From: Ostrinia nubilalis
Taxonomy: Eukaryota > Arthropoda > Insecta > Lepidoptera > Crambidae
DNA length: 64,000 bases
Reading direction: 5' to 3'
Assembly: GCF_963855985.1 (NCBI RefSeq)
Contig: NC_087104.1
Location: 186,001-250,000, forward strand
Shown here: positions 12,291-24,122 of the stretch, piece after piece
How positions within the stretch are numbered: position 1 is the stretch's first letter
Layout: every line of letters begins with the position of its first letter
Translations under genes and position numbers: made by a program
Notes under the pieces: model-generated
What the model saw: only the letters and a program-made list of their open reading frames with translations
Told to the model about the DNA's origin: nothing
Databases searched by the model: none

Positions 12291-12800
12291 TGTAATGATT
12301 TTAGAATTTATATTGTATTTTATACGATAATTGGTTACTTTTAAATAGTTATTGCAACAATTTTAGTATTTGTATTGTATTTTAGAAGAACCCAAAAACC
12401 CATTATTAAATTAAAATACTTTATTTGATTACTTCCTAGGCATTTTAGAATTTATTTTGTATTAAATCCAATTATTTCATATTTATTATTTAATTTAATT
12501 ATTTTAGATTTTTATTGTATACATTTTAGTATTTTAAAAAATTAAGAAAACAGCTAATTATGAAATAAGTATTGCATTTGATTAGTTCCGGAGCATGCCG
12601 TCGATAAGTCGTTTTGAACCGGTCGACTTTCACTGATGGAAGGGGAAGTTACCTTATCGCTGGCATGCCGCTGGACAGTCAGTTCGATTTGAGCGTTCAA
12701 AGCAAGAGGTACTATTAAGATGACGTCATAATGTCGGAATTGTGTAAATCAGTGGTGCTGAAATACAAGTTAGAACAACATACAAGAGTGTTTCATTTCA
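12291..12800 (+). repeat. 5' LTR
   Basis: 510 bp, starting TGTAATGATT and ending TTTCATTTCA. Same length as the 3' LTR, with no difference that I can see by direct reading. An apparent small ORF near the end is LTR sequence, not a gene. Confidence 0.88.
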
Positions 12801-12936
12801 ACTCAGAAGTGGTACGTGATCTACAGCTCATAAGGTACGTTTTTATTTATTTGGTTAAAAAGTAATTGATTTTAAAAGTTCAAGTAGAAAAACGTATGAA
12901 TATTTCGTTTAATGCATGAAATAGTTATTTTTAAAA

Positions 12937-14312
12937 CGAGGCTAGACGCGCCTTCAGTTTATCAGGCTAGATGCGCCTTAGACTATGACTAAGACTATGA
13001 CTATGACCATGACTATGACCATGACTAAGACTTAGTATAACGAGGTTAGACGCACCTCCAGTTTATCAGGCTAGATGCGCCTTTGACTATGACTAAGTAT
13101 TACAAGGCTAGATGCGCCTTGGACTATGACTCAGTACAACGAGGCTAGACGCGCCTCCAGTTTAATAGGCTAGATGCGCCTTAGACTATGACTTTGACCA
13201 TGACTAAGACTTAGAATAACAAGGCTAGATGCGCCTTTGACTATGACTAAGTATAACAAGGCTAGATGCGCCTTTGACTATGACTAAGTATAACAAGGCT
13301 AGATGCGCCTTTGACTATGACTAAGTATAACAAGGCTAGATGCGCCTTTGACTATGACTAAGTATAACAAGGCTAGATGCGCCTTTGACTATGACTAAGT
13401 ACAACGAGGCTAGATGCGCCTTTGACTATGACTCAGTACAACGAGGCTAGATGCGCCTTTGACTATGACTCAGTACAACGAGGCTAGACGCGCCTCCAGT
13501 TTAATAGGCTAGATGCACCTTAGACTATGACTATGACTATGACTTTGACCATGACTAAGACTTAGTATAACAAGGCTAGATGCGCCTTTGACTATGACTA
13601 AGTATAACAAGGCTAGATGCGCCTTTGACTATGACTAAGTATAACAAGGCTAGATGCGCCTTTGACTATGACTAAGTATTACAAGGCTAGATGCGCCTTT
13701 GACTATGACTCAGTACAACGAGGCTAGATGCGCCTTTGACTATGACTCAGTACAACGAGGCTAGACGCGCCTCCAGTTTAATAGGCTAGATGCGCCTTAG
13801 ACTATGACTATGACTTTGACCATGACTAAGACTTAGTATAACGAGGCTAGACGCGCCTCCAGTTTACCAGGCTAGATGCGCCTTTGACTATGACTATGAC
13901 CATGACTGACTTAGTATATCGAGGCTAGACGCGCCTCCAGGTTATAAGGCTAGATGCGCCTTAGACTATGGCTATGACTTAGTATAACGAGGCTAGACGT
14001 GCCTCCAGTTTATCAGGCTAGATGCCCCATTGACTATGACTATGTATGAGACATGTAGAGGCTCCTTATGAGCAAAATATTTGACGATTTGTAAGTGCTA
14101 TTAATTAGTCTACTAAACAAATAAAGATATTTTGGCTTTGACTTTGACTTTGACTTTGGCTTTGACTTTGGCTTTGACTTTGACTTTGACTTTGACTTTG
14201 ACTTTGACTTTGACTTTGACTTTGACTATAACTATGAACTATGACTATGACTTAGTATAACGAGGCTAGACACTCCTCCAGTTTATCAGGCTAGATGCGC
14301 TTTTGAATATGA
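12937..14312. repeat. 37-bp hairpin minisatellite (main block)
   Basis: The basic unit is AGGCTAGATGCGCC followed by a GACTATGACTAAGTATAACA-type spacer, about 37 bp, with longer variants carrying extra GACTATGAC or CAGTTTATCAGG pieces. Each unit holds a short hairpin whose two arms vary together (AAGGC/GCCTT, GAGGC/GCCTC, GAGGT/ACCTC). A hexamer run of TTTGAC lies at about 14131-14222. The array resumes at 17493-17680 after the foldback insertion. Confidence 0.92.
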
Positions 14313-17300
14313 TAGTAGGGAATTTAGTGCAAGAACCCCTCCACTTTGGTATAGAAGGCTCATTTTTGCACCAGTTGTTCTTTGGGTGCTCCTGAGTAGA
14401 TTTCCGTCGGTAGACATCGGGAGCCCCCCCTGTGGTAGCAGGGGGAGGGGGGGCAAGTTTCCTTCTGCCGCGCTTCACTTTAAGGCCCATATCTTCAAAA
14501 CTATGGATATTAGGGCAAGTGTGGTATCATTTTCGGATAATTAAAGGATGGCGAATTCATTTCTAGAACAAACTTTTTGCCTTTTCATACAAAAAAATAG
14601 AAATATGGAGTAAAATTCACAAAAACCAAAAAGTATTTTTTTAAATAAACGTCGTTTACTTTTAAACCACTGGAGATAATCTAATAAAAAAAATATGTCC
14701 TGAAAGCTACATTTATCAGGATTATAAATATATACCATTGTATGGTACTTTTTTGAAAAAAGTAGGTGAAAATAATTTTTTCTTCAGGACACAGCGGGCG
14801 AATTTTAATGGGCGTCGGAAAAAAATATTTATTTTATACATGAATTCATACTATTTGGTTCATAAGCAAGTAAAGATTATTATTTTAGAATTTATTTAGA
14901 GCTCCTGGCACATCATGCTACCATGATTTGTATTTTTTCTTCAATTAATTTTGAACTCTATGTCTAAGACATAAGGTTGAAAATAGTTTAATTACATTGT
15001 ATTCATGAAAATATCATAAGAAGAAAGCACTAAATAAAGAACTTGAATTTGTCTAAACGTCTAATGATTATTATTATTATTTTAATTAACATTTTTATTT
15101 CTACATACTATTGTACCAGTGATAACGGAAAGGTAAGTGTGAGGAAAGTGAGGATTGATATTATCATAGTACGGGAGATTATTATTAACACAAAGGCTAC
15201 GGCTGTGACCATTATAGTTGTTTTTTCAGACAGCACCAGCTTCTGCACTACTTCTTGCACTTACATCTCACCATTTCCAGGCAAGCTTCGGCAGCTACGG
15301 GCAAATCGGTCCATGTAGGCTCCATGTTGCTATCGACACTGGTCCACACCCAACCAGTCGGATAAAGGGAAGACTGAGTCGGTTGCTTGCAACTGATCCT
15401 ATACGCGAACCCCTTGATATACTGCCAGTAGCCAATGCTGATACAAAGCTGTCTGGGTTATTTTATGTAGGGTCACACCTAAGCGTAGTCCACAGCGACC
15501 CATTAGGATCTTTATTCTCCCTTTTTATTCCCTATCATCACAAAAAATCCTATCCATTAGTTAAGTGAATTAAGCGTCTGAGTGATGCCGGATATGCTAA
15601 CCCAATCAGACCCATCCTTACAGTATTAAGTGTTTCATGGACTCCACATTGTATTCCACATGCTCGAGAGTTTCTGTTGTTAGGCCCATTTTGTGAAAAT
15701 GAAAATGAAATTATTTATTTGCAGAATGTGGTACATGTGATTCGTTCCATAATGCCCAGTTTGCGTACCTGTAATTGCTTGGGCATACCTTTGAAAAGTT
15801 TTCTTCATGACCCTGTATTTGCCTTTAGGAATGATTTGGAGAGGCTTATATCGTTGGAGCTTTCCCATTCAACCCTGTTATTCTTGGATATGGCCATGAG
15901 GTACCTAAGCTTTTAGATAAAGGTACTACTATCAGTTCTGACCCAATAGGTATCGTCTCTGACCCTTGTCTCGCTAGACTGTCGGCTCTCTCATTGTATT
16001 CGATCCGTGTATGTCCAGGTATCCCACATTAGGGACACTTTGTCATGCCTTCAGAGTTTGTTCATCTTTAAGATTGCATCTAGAATACCTAATTCTAGAC
16101 TCAACCTTCACTGAGGCGATGGCTTTGTTTGAGTGCTGCCTGGCTGTGGCTAAGGATGTAAATATTGCGTTTCTTACACCCCTGTTTATAGTGCACACAT
16201 AATTATGGCGTAGAATTCAGCTTGAAATACTGTAGCAAACCTCCTTAAACGTTCACTGTGTTTATTACTACATGCTTGACTATGAACGAGTGCTGTAAGT
16301 GCCCACCAACCTAGGCAGTTTTGTATCAGTATATCAAGGGCAGTAATTATGTCCTTATGATTTTTTCAAATTATTTAAAATTTAGTTGGTTCAAGGGGTT
16401 CGCGTATAGGGTCAGTTGCAAGCAACCGACTCAGTCTTCCCTTTACCCGACTGGTTGGGGGTGGACCAGAATCGATAGCAACATGGAGCCTACATGGACC
16501 AATTGCCCGTAGCTGCCGAAGCTTGCCTGGAAAGAAGTAGTGCAGAAGCTGGTGCTGTCTGAAAAAACAACTATAATGGTCACAGCCGTAGTCTTTGTGC
16601 TAAAAATAATCTCCCTTACTATGACAATATCAATCCTCTCTTTCCTCACACTTACCTTTCCGTTATCACTGGTACAATAGTATATGTAGAAATAAAAATG
16701 TTAATTAAAATAATAATAATAATAATCATTAGACGTTTAGACAAATTCAAGTTCTTTATTTAGTGCTTTCTTCTTATGATATTTTCAATAATACAATGTA
16801 TTTAAACTATTTTCAACCTTATGTCTTACACATAGAGTTCAAAATTAATTGAAGAAAAAATACAAATCATGTTAGCATGATGTGCCAGGAACTCTAAATA
16901 AATTCTAAAATAATAATCTTTACTTGCTTATGAACCAAATAGTATGAATTCATGTATAAAATAAATATTTTTTTCCGACGCCCATTAAAATTCGCCCGCT
17001 GTGTCCTGAAGAAAAATTTTTTTTCACCTACTGTTTTCAAAAAAGTACCATACAATGGTATATATTTATAATCCTGATAAATGTAGCTTTCAGGACATAT
17101 TTTTTTTATTAGATTATCTCCAGTGGTTTCATAGTAAACGACGTTTATTTAAAAAAATACTTTTTGGTTTTTGTGAATTTTACTCCACATTTCTATTTTT
17201 TTGTATGAAAAGGCAAAAAGTTTGTTCTAGAAATGAATTCGCCATCCTTTAATTATCCGAAAATGACACCACACTTGCCCTAATACCCATAGTTTTGAAG

Positions 17301-17492
17301 ATATGGGCCTTAAAGTGAAGCGCGGCAGAAGGAAACTTGCCCCCCCTCCCCCTGCTACCACAGGGGGGGCTCCCGATGTCTACCGACGGAAATCTACTCA
17401 GGAGCACCCAAAGAACAACTGGTGCAAAAATGAGCCTTCTATACAAAAGTGGAGGGGTCTCCATACAAATCATTGCACTAAATTCCCTACTA
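14313..17492. mobile_element. 3.2 kb foldback element inserted in the minisatellite
   Basis: It begins TAGTAGGGAATTTAGTGCAA and ends with the inverse. The arms (14313-15417 and 16391-17492) are about 1.1 kb each and very similar, with a small deletion near the left outer end. The 973-bp loop (15418-16390) carries a decayed RNase H segment. Minisatellite sequence flanks both sides, so the element landed inside the array. Target-site duplication is unclear because the target is repetitive. The 65-codon frames at 14541 (minus) and 17055 (plus) are the same arm read twice. Confidence 0.82.
15900..16310 (-). pseudogene. Decayed RNase H domain of a retroelement
   Basis: On the minus strand, two blocks typical of the RNase H1 domain of non-LTR retrotransposons are readable: VFQAEFYAI (near 16220-16250) and PGHTRI..NERADSLARQGS (near 15965-16020). 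Several stops and frame changes separate them. The blocks are in the right order and at a plausible spacing. The sequence forms most of the loop of the surrounding foldback element, suggesting capture of a LINE fragment or insertion between the arms. Confidence 0.65.
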
Positions 17493-17680
17493 TGACTAAA
17501 TATAACGAGGCTAGACGCGCCTCCAGTTTATTAGGCTAGATGTGCCTTGGACTATGACTGTGACTTAGTATAACGAGGCTAGACGTGCCTCCAGTTTCAT
17601 CAGGCTACATGCGCCTTGGACTATGACTGAGTATGACGAGGCTAGACGCGCCTCCAGTTTATCAGGCTAGATGCGCCTTA
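17493..17680. repeat. 37-bp hairpin minisatellite (second block)
   Basis: Four to five further units of the same minisatellite as at 12937-14312, including GAGGCTAGACGCGCCTCC hairpins. The separation is due to the foldback element between the blocks. Confidence 0.88.
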
Positions 17681-19770
17681 AGGGCCCCATTGTTTAGGAT
17701 AGTCTCTAGAATGAAAAGCCTTCTATTACTGTCATAACAAGCAAGCCGTCCAGTTGTCACATGAGTTGTGTGTGAAGGTCGCACTGAATAAAATACAAGT
17801 ATAAATACAAAATCTTTATTTGTGATGCATTATAATAGAAACATGTCACAATGGTATTTTATTACACTTTGCTCAGGGAGCATAATATTAATTGTCAAAC
17901 AAAAGATTTTTTAGATTTATTTTTTGAGATTTAGATTTTTGGAAAAGACACAAATCAAACTTTTGCTTAATATAACATGAACATAGCTTCCATATGATGT
18001 TGAGTTGATGCTGGTCAGACACAGTTTATTTCGTCGAGTACTTTATTTCACAGTTGAGTACAACGACTACTGAAGATGGAGCTCGTATGCCGCCAGGGAC
18101 ACCCGTCAGCTGACGATGAAATAAGCGTGCTAAGCGGACGAAGTTGTCGTCGTCGTCCAGTAAAGAAGGCGCCACCACGATCGTCTTCTATGGGGCCAAG
18201 GTTGAAGAAAAATACGCGAAGGAGCTCATCTTCTTCCAGCTCTACTGAAAGAGCAGTGCCACATGAGGTTCGTAAAATTTCTGGTAGACTCTAGTGAAGA
18301 AAAGTGCCTATTTTTTTATTGGTAGTTTTTTTTTATTGCGCACACATTATGAAATATTACGCATAGGTACCTACAGTAAAATGGGAATATTAGCTTATGT
18401 AGTAAATCTTTAATAGTAATAATTAAAGGTAATGATAAAGTATTCGATTATAACGTTTAAATTAACGTTAAAGTAAATGTGCTAAAAAAATCGTCGGTTC
18501 GGACTTTCGGTAGGTTCTTTTGCCAAGTACAATATCTTGTCTATAGATCTATAATTCCACTTCAAAAATATATTTCGAATTATTCTGACCTCTGATTACA
18601 TTAGTCTGACCTAGATAGGTAGTTTCTAGTTGAATAAAGCTTTTTCTTCTAATTTAGTTTTCTCAAAGAACTACATCAGTTAGCGAGCTCAAATAAACAC
18701 AATATTATATTACTGTAAGAAGTCATAAAAAAAGTCATGCAATTTGTAACTATAAAAAGAACTTAGTACCTGTACCAAGGTTTCATAGGTTAGGTTAGTC
18801 ATTTTTTTGGTAGATCAAAAGATATGAAACGTCAAGGTTCCATAATGAGCAGAAGTTTAAAGTTTTTCTTTTAGTAGTCTTTCATTTTATGTCAATTTTG
18901 TGAGCGCTATTATAATAGCTAATGAAAATAAGAGAATTTTGTCTTTGACTTAGACATTGCAAAAGTTAATTGGCTTAGCTAAGAGAACTACGGACGTCTG
19001 TTAGAGGAAATTTTGAATCCTGCTACTTGAAAGGATATTTTACGTAATTATTTTTATGACAAAAAAAATCTATGAGACTGTTTTGGTAAATGAAAAATCC
19101 TTTTAAGTGTTGGTAGTGAGTGCACTTGTTGACGCAAAACCGATGCTGAAACTAAGTATAGTTTGGCAGATCATTTCAATATCAATTCCAATTGTAAAAG
19201 TTGTGGTCAATCATCAGTCATACCTCTAAGTATAGAGCTAATATAAACAAAAATGTTGATGAGATTGACGCTGTTATAGAAGTGTTAGTGATTGATGATG
19301 TATAGCAGACTTCACTGACAATGGACGATTTGACACCGATATTGATTCAATATTACAATTTATTAAAGACATTCTGATCTTGAAAGTTTAATTAATCTGA
19401 AATGACCTGTAAATTATCATTTTTGGTCGCATTGTAATTAAGAAAAGTAGTTTGATTAAATTCACAAAATAGCGACGTCACTTGCTTGTCGTGCCATACG
19501 AAATCTATGGGAGTTTGATTTGACAGTTTTTAAAAGTACGTCAATTAACTGGCGGTGTCAACACGTCTATTGGTCAAAACTTCACGCAACTGCAATTTCT
19601 CACGGTTTTGAATACTGACATTCTATAAAATTCCTGGTCAGAATATTTTCGAGAGCCACGAAAATGACGGACACAAGTGAATACCAGTTAACATAAATTT
19701 CTAGTTTTACAGAGGATAGTTTCTGGCGTTTACAGTTGCCTTTCGATTTAAATTTTTAAAATAACTTGAC
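17681..19770. other. Interior of the LTR element, possible gag leader
   Basis: Mostly AT-rich and non-coding. One open frame at 18076-18294 (+) has a more coding-like composition and encodes a 72-residue serine/arginine-rich basic peptide (CRRRPVKKAPPRSSS). Its place between the 5' LTR and the pol remnant fits a gag start, but I see no capsid or zinc-knuckle motif, so this is only a guess. Confidence 0.3.
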
Positions 19771-19893
19771 ACCTGGCGAGCTTAAGGCCGTGGGTTCGAT
19801 TCCCGCCTTAGGCGGTTCTATATTTTCAAGTGATATTTTATAATGCGAATAGCTTTCCGCCGAGGGTTCTTCCGCGTGGAATTTTGTTTGTCA
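19771..19893 (+). repeat. tRNA-derived SINE-like fragment
   Basis: Contains a box-B-like T arm (GTGGGTTCGATTCCCGCC) followed at 19846 by AGCTTTCCGCCGAGG...CGCGTGGAATTTTGT, which resembles the repeat at 60276-60520. Both are short debris within the LTR element. Confidence 0.45.
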
Positions 19894-19948
19894 CATTTGT
19901 TTGTTTTGTATGTTATGTATGTAAATTAAACAGGGGGCCAAGTACCGG

Positions 19949-20703
19949 GTGTTTAAAAGAGCCTTTTTAATTCACAACGGCAAAGGTGAAATCGTTTTTG
20001 GTAATTTGTCTCCTAGTCCAATAACACTTAAAGCAAATATTTTAATAGCTACTTCAATGCTTTTTGGAGCATGTCCAATATGTCATGTAAATCGAATTGT
20101 AAAAGACCCCTCAGCTATGGATACTCTCGATAGAGCTGATATTATGACTAAGCCCGGACTTAGTTCCGACATGTTCTGGTTAGTTAGATAAGCTTTATAC
20201 TCTTTTGTGAAATTATTGCGATTGTATTGCTATAAATCTGACTGAGATAGGACGTACACGTGCAGTCTTTGATGTCAGGATGAAAAAGAATGTGCAAATA
20301 CCACCATTACCACTTATCTCATTACAAAAGGGAAAAGGGTTCAGAAAACCATAGATGACTAACTTGATCCAATGCTATGATTATCAATATTATTCAGGAC
20401 TCTAAATCATATTTAAGTCAGATCTTGATGATAAAGAGAAAAGTCTTCAAAGTTCTGTAGCAGTCACTTACTTTAGTCGACCCACAGACAGACGACCCCT
20501 GAGGAAAGACATCTTCAATGAAAGACAACTTCTATGAGTTAGAGACACTAGCTGTGGTGTGTGTGCTAAAAAAAAAGGTATGTCTTTTACGACTTAAAAG
20601 TTTCTACTGGTTATGCTGCCTTAAGAACCACGTTAAAAAAAAAAGGAGAAGAAATTTAGTTCCGCGAATAGTCCAAATACCAAAATTCAGTCATAGAATC
20701 TGA
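19949..20703 (+). pseudogene. Ty3/gypsy pol remnant, internally deleted
   Basis: The first part (19949-20330) reads as the segment before the reverse transcriptase core of gypsy-like pol: GEIVFGNLSPSPITLKAN, then MDTLDRADIMTKPGLSS, then after a frame change an INLTEIGRTRAV-like stretch. The second part (about 20440-20703) reads as the RNase H start: YFSRPTDRRPLRKDIFNE, then YELETLAVVCVLKK and NLVPRIVQI. The RT palm motifs that should lie between are absent. Stops and frame changes make it non-functional. Confidence 0.7.
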
Positions 20704-21575
20704 CAACCCATCCAAACATCGTAATCTCTTCAAATAGCAGATACAGTAAGGTTATCAAATTATTTTTATCAAATTATTTTTAGTGGTCCCACGTACAGCT
20801 AGATGGCAAATATGTTGCGCTTATCGTGATGAAATCGAGCATCACAGACATTCAGAAACACATAATATAAGGACACTGTAATTGTACCTATTGGTTTCAA
20901 AAACTTGGAAAATTTGTAAAGAAGAAAATTATGTTAAGCCCTTAGGAATACATAATTCTGACGAAAGTACCTTTAGTGTTAATCATAAATCGTGACCATA
21001 ATTCATTATTTGCCAGATTACGGTTACAAATGGATATAATTGGATATACTTAATATTAACGTTTTGACATGTTCTTATAAACTTAATAACTTTCACATGG
21101 CAGTCATGGCAAGATACACTGTAATTAAATTGATTATGTACTAACATCTAATGGACGTGTATTTATGTGAAATAAAAATTTGGATTTAAAAAGAGAAGTT
21201 TCCAATATATTCGAAATGGTAGTTTTGAGAAAATTATAAAGTAAAACGATTAATATCTGAATTTCATGCAAATATCCGTTATTGGTTATAAAATAAGTCA
21301 TTACGAATAATATAGATTAGGTGAAAATGTATAGTGTGTATAAGTGCCTACAAGATTTTTCTCCCTTAACATTTGTTACTGGTTTAATATGAAGAATAGT
21401 TTCTAAAATACATTATTAATGTTAAAACACTTGTTAACAAGTTGTCATAGAATTGTTTATCATTCTACTATTTCTATCATATTGTAATATTGTTTGAGAA
21501 GTAATATTAATGATTTTAGAATAAATCCTTATTAGACGTGAATGCCGGGAGGCATCACGGTGTCGGATGGCCGAA
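20704..21575. other. Interior of the LTR element, no gene
   Basis: AT-rich sequence leading into the 3' LTR. No integrase motif or obvious polypurine tract is visible. The last bases before the LTR (GGAGGCATCACGGTGTCGG) are unusually GC-rich for the region. Confidence 0.5.
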
Positions 21576-22085
21576 TGTAATGATTTTAGAATTTATATTG
21601 TATTTTATACGATAATTGGTTACTTTTAAATAGTTATTGCAACAATTTTAGTATTTGTATTGTATTTTAGAAGAACCCAAAAACCCATTATTAAATTAAA
21701 ATACTTTATTTGATTACTTCCTAGGCATTTTAGAATTTATTTTGTATTAAATCCAATTATTTCATATTTATTATTTAATTTAATTATTTTAGATTTTTAT
21801 TGTATACATTTTAGTATTTTAAAAAATTAAGAAAACAGCTAATTATGAAATAAGTATTGCATTTGATTAGTTCCGGAGCATGCCGTCGATAAGTCGTTTT
21901 GAACCGGTCGACTTTCACTGATGGAAGGGGAAGTTACCTTATCGCTGGCATGCCGCTGGACAGTCAGTTCGATTTGAGCGTTCAAAGCAAGAGGTACTAT
22001 TAAGATGACGTCATAATGTCGGAATTGTGTAAATCAGTGGTGCTGAAATACAAGTTAGAACAACATACAAGAGTGTTTCATTTCA
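21576..22085 (+). repeat. 3' LTR
   Basis: 510 bp with the same ends and length as the 5' LTR at 12291-12800, followed by the CGTT target duplication at 22086-22089. Confidence 0.88.
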
Positions 22086-22089
22086 CGTT

Positions 22090-23016
22090 GATGCGTGTAA
22101 CCGGAAACAATTTAAAAAAATATCAACCTCGAGCCGTTGGCAAGATTTTCTTATTCAACTTGTTGCTATATTATGTTGATTTAGCTGAAAAATTGCGGAA
22201 TTATGTGCTTAGTAAGAAACTGTAAGTGTAAGAGGAACTTGAGACACGAATAGGTAATTATAAATCTAACACATTTTGCCCCAGTCACATCGATGTAGAG
22301 CTTTGCACGACAGAGCTATTGACCATAGCTTATTTTAATTAGTTTTATAATTAGTCGGCATATCATCTTCTAGGTTCTACCGGTCATGTGACATTCCTTC
22401 CTAGTTCAAGGTTGCTGCATATTCTAATTGAAACCAGAGACATCTGTAAATCGTTTGCTATTTATAAAGCACATCTTCTAAGCGACAAGCAATCGGAATG
22501 GAAACCGGACGGATTAGCTAATGCATTTTTATTGTTTTATACTAAGTGTCTGTCATTATGTGAAACTTATATTAAAAGAGAGCAAATGGAAATTCAGAGG
22601 TCTGCCTCTTTCTAACACCCTTTGGTATAAAAATTGTCACATTTTATTTATTGCGGCTTGCCTTTTCCATAATACTTTTCACGAGGGGTGCGCCAAAGTT
22701 CACCTAAATTTTCAACTCCGAAAATTGGAAATCCGAAAATGTTCTTCCTAACATTTTTCATCCTAACAATCACAATTCCTGACTACTCTGTCTCTAATGT
22801 TCATAATTCCGAAGCATCCAACTTCATAATGTCATTAGCAATAAACATCTAATATTCTTTTATTTGTTTTCCTATATTTTCTCGACATAACCATCTTTTA
22901 CACTATTATTCAAAGTCATATCTTTTTTTGTTTAGATTTCTTTCTTCGACGATAACATTACTTGTCTCAAGTTCAAGTTTGTTGGCATTAGCACGTATAC
23001 TTGAGGAAGTATATAG
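22090..23016. other. Intergenic DNA; possible left arm of a degenerate inverted element
   Basis: No gene is recognised. From about 22680 the sequence (CACGAGGGGTGCGCC, then TTCACCTAAA, CATTTTTCATCCTAAC) has a loosely inverted counterpart near 24000-24122, so the tandem array between may lie inside an old TIR element. This pairing is weak. Confidence 0.35.
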
Positions 23017-23777
23017 CGAATTGGTCCTATTCATAATTTATTGGTTTAACTTAAGTTAGAACTGCGACCATAACGCACGAGCCGAGCAAGCGAAACCAGA
23101 GTGACGCTCCAGTCATTCAGTCAAGTTCCAGAAACAAATCGGTCCTATTCCTAATTATTGGTTTAGTTTAGGTTAGAACTGTGACCACAACGCACGAGCC
23201 GAGCGAGCGAAGCCAGAGTCCCGCTCCAGTCATTCAGTCAAGTTCCAGAAACGAATCGGTCCTATTCATAATTATTGGTTTAGGTTAGGTTAGAACTGTG
23301 ACCATAACGCACGAGCCGAGCGAGCGAAGCCAGAGTCCCGCTCCAGACATTCAGTCAAGTTCCAGAAACGAATCGGTCCTATTCATAATTTATTGGTTTA
23401 GGTTTGGTTAGAACTGTGACCACAACGCATGAGCCGAGCGAGCGAAGCCAGAGTCCCGCCCCAGTCATTCAGTCAAGTTCCAGAAACGAATCGGTCCTAT
23501 TTATAATTTATTGGTTTAGGTTAGGTTAGAACTGTGACCACAACGCATGAGCCGAGCGAGCGAAGCCAGAGTCCCACCCCAGTCATTCAGTCAAGTTCCA
23601 GAAACGAATCGGTCCTATTCATAATTATTGGTTTAGGTTAGGTTAGAGCTGTGACCACAACGCACGAGTCGAGCAAGCGAAGCCAGAGTCCCGCTCCAGT
23701 CATTCAGTCAAGTTCCAGAAACGAATCGGTCCTATTCATAAAATTATTGGTTTAGGTTAGGTTAGAACTGTGTGACC
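23017..23777. repeat. Tandem array, seven units of 117-118 bp
   Basis: The marker GGTCCTATT recurs at 23023, 23141, 23258, 23375, 23493, 23611 and 23728, giving periods of 117 or 118. Units are highly similar and contain GTTTAGGTTAGGTTAGAACT and CGAGCCGAGCGAGCGAAGCC. The last unit is truncated. Not coding and not CRISPR-like, as there are no unique spacers. Confidence 0.93.
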
Positions 23778-24122
23778 TTAGGTACGTTACCTTCGCGAAG
23801 AAAACCTTCTGTACGTAGTACTTATTAGTTATTATTATTCTGTGGTATAAGTGAAAATATTATGGTAATTATGTTTAGGGATAAAAGTGTTATGATAAAA
23901 AACAGTAGAAGTTTAAATATAAACATTAATGATATTATTAATTAAAATTTTCGGAAACATGAGTGTTATGAACATCGCCAGTAGCACTGCAAATAGTATG
24001 AATGAAAACTTTAGGATGAAAAATTTTAGGAAGAGTGATCATTCGGATTTAAAATCGTTAGAAAGAACAATAAATTTCGGGTAAATAACTTTAGGTGAGC
24101 CAATATGGACCCTTTCACGAGC

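Larger units (their letters stand above)
12291..22085 (+). mobile_element. Ty3/gypsy-derived LTR retrotransposon, non-autonomous
   Basis: Two 510-bp direct repeats (12291-12800 and 21576-22085) begin TG and end CA and are flanked by the 4-bp target duplication CGTT (12287-12290 and 22086-22089). By eye the two LTRs are identical, implying recent insertion. The interior does not encode working proteins: it holds a minisatellite, a 3.2 kb foldback insertion and a gypsy pol remnant (19949-20703) missing most of the reverse transcriptase. I could not assign a clear primer-binding site just after 12800 or a polypurine tract before 21576. The element must have been mobilised in trans. Confidence 0.85.

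Noticed and set aside
15043..15568. Two overlapping frames of 91 and 116 codons
   Set aside because: Located in the foldback arm and loop; part is retroelement debris in another frame.
14541..17252. Pair of nearly identical 65-residue frames on opposite strands
   Set aside because: They are the same foldback arm read from each side, with no recognisable domain.
22016..22225. 69-codon frame starting in the 3' LTR
   Set aside because: Begins in LTR sequence (also present at 12731) and runs into flanking DNA by chance.
12937..23777. CRISPR-like arrays
   Set aside because: The arrays are contiguous tandem repeats without unique spacers and the sequence is eukaryotic.
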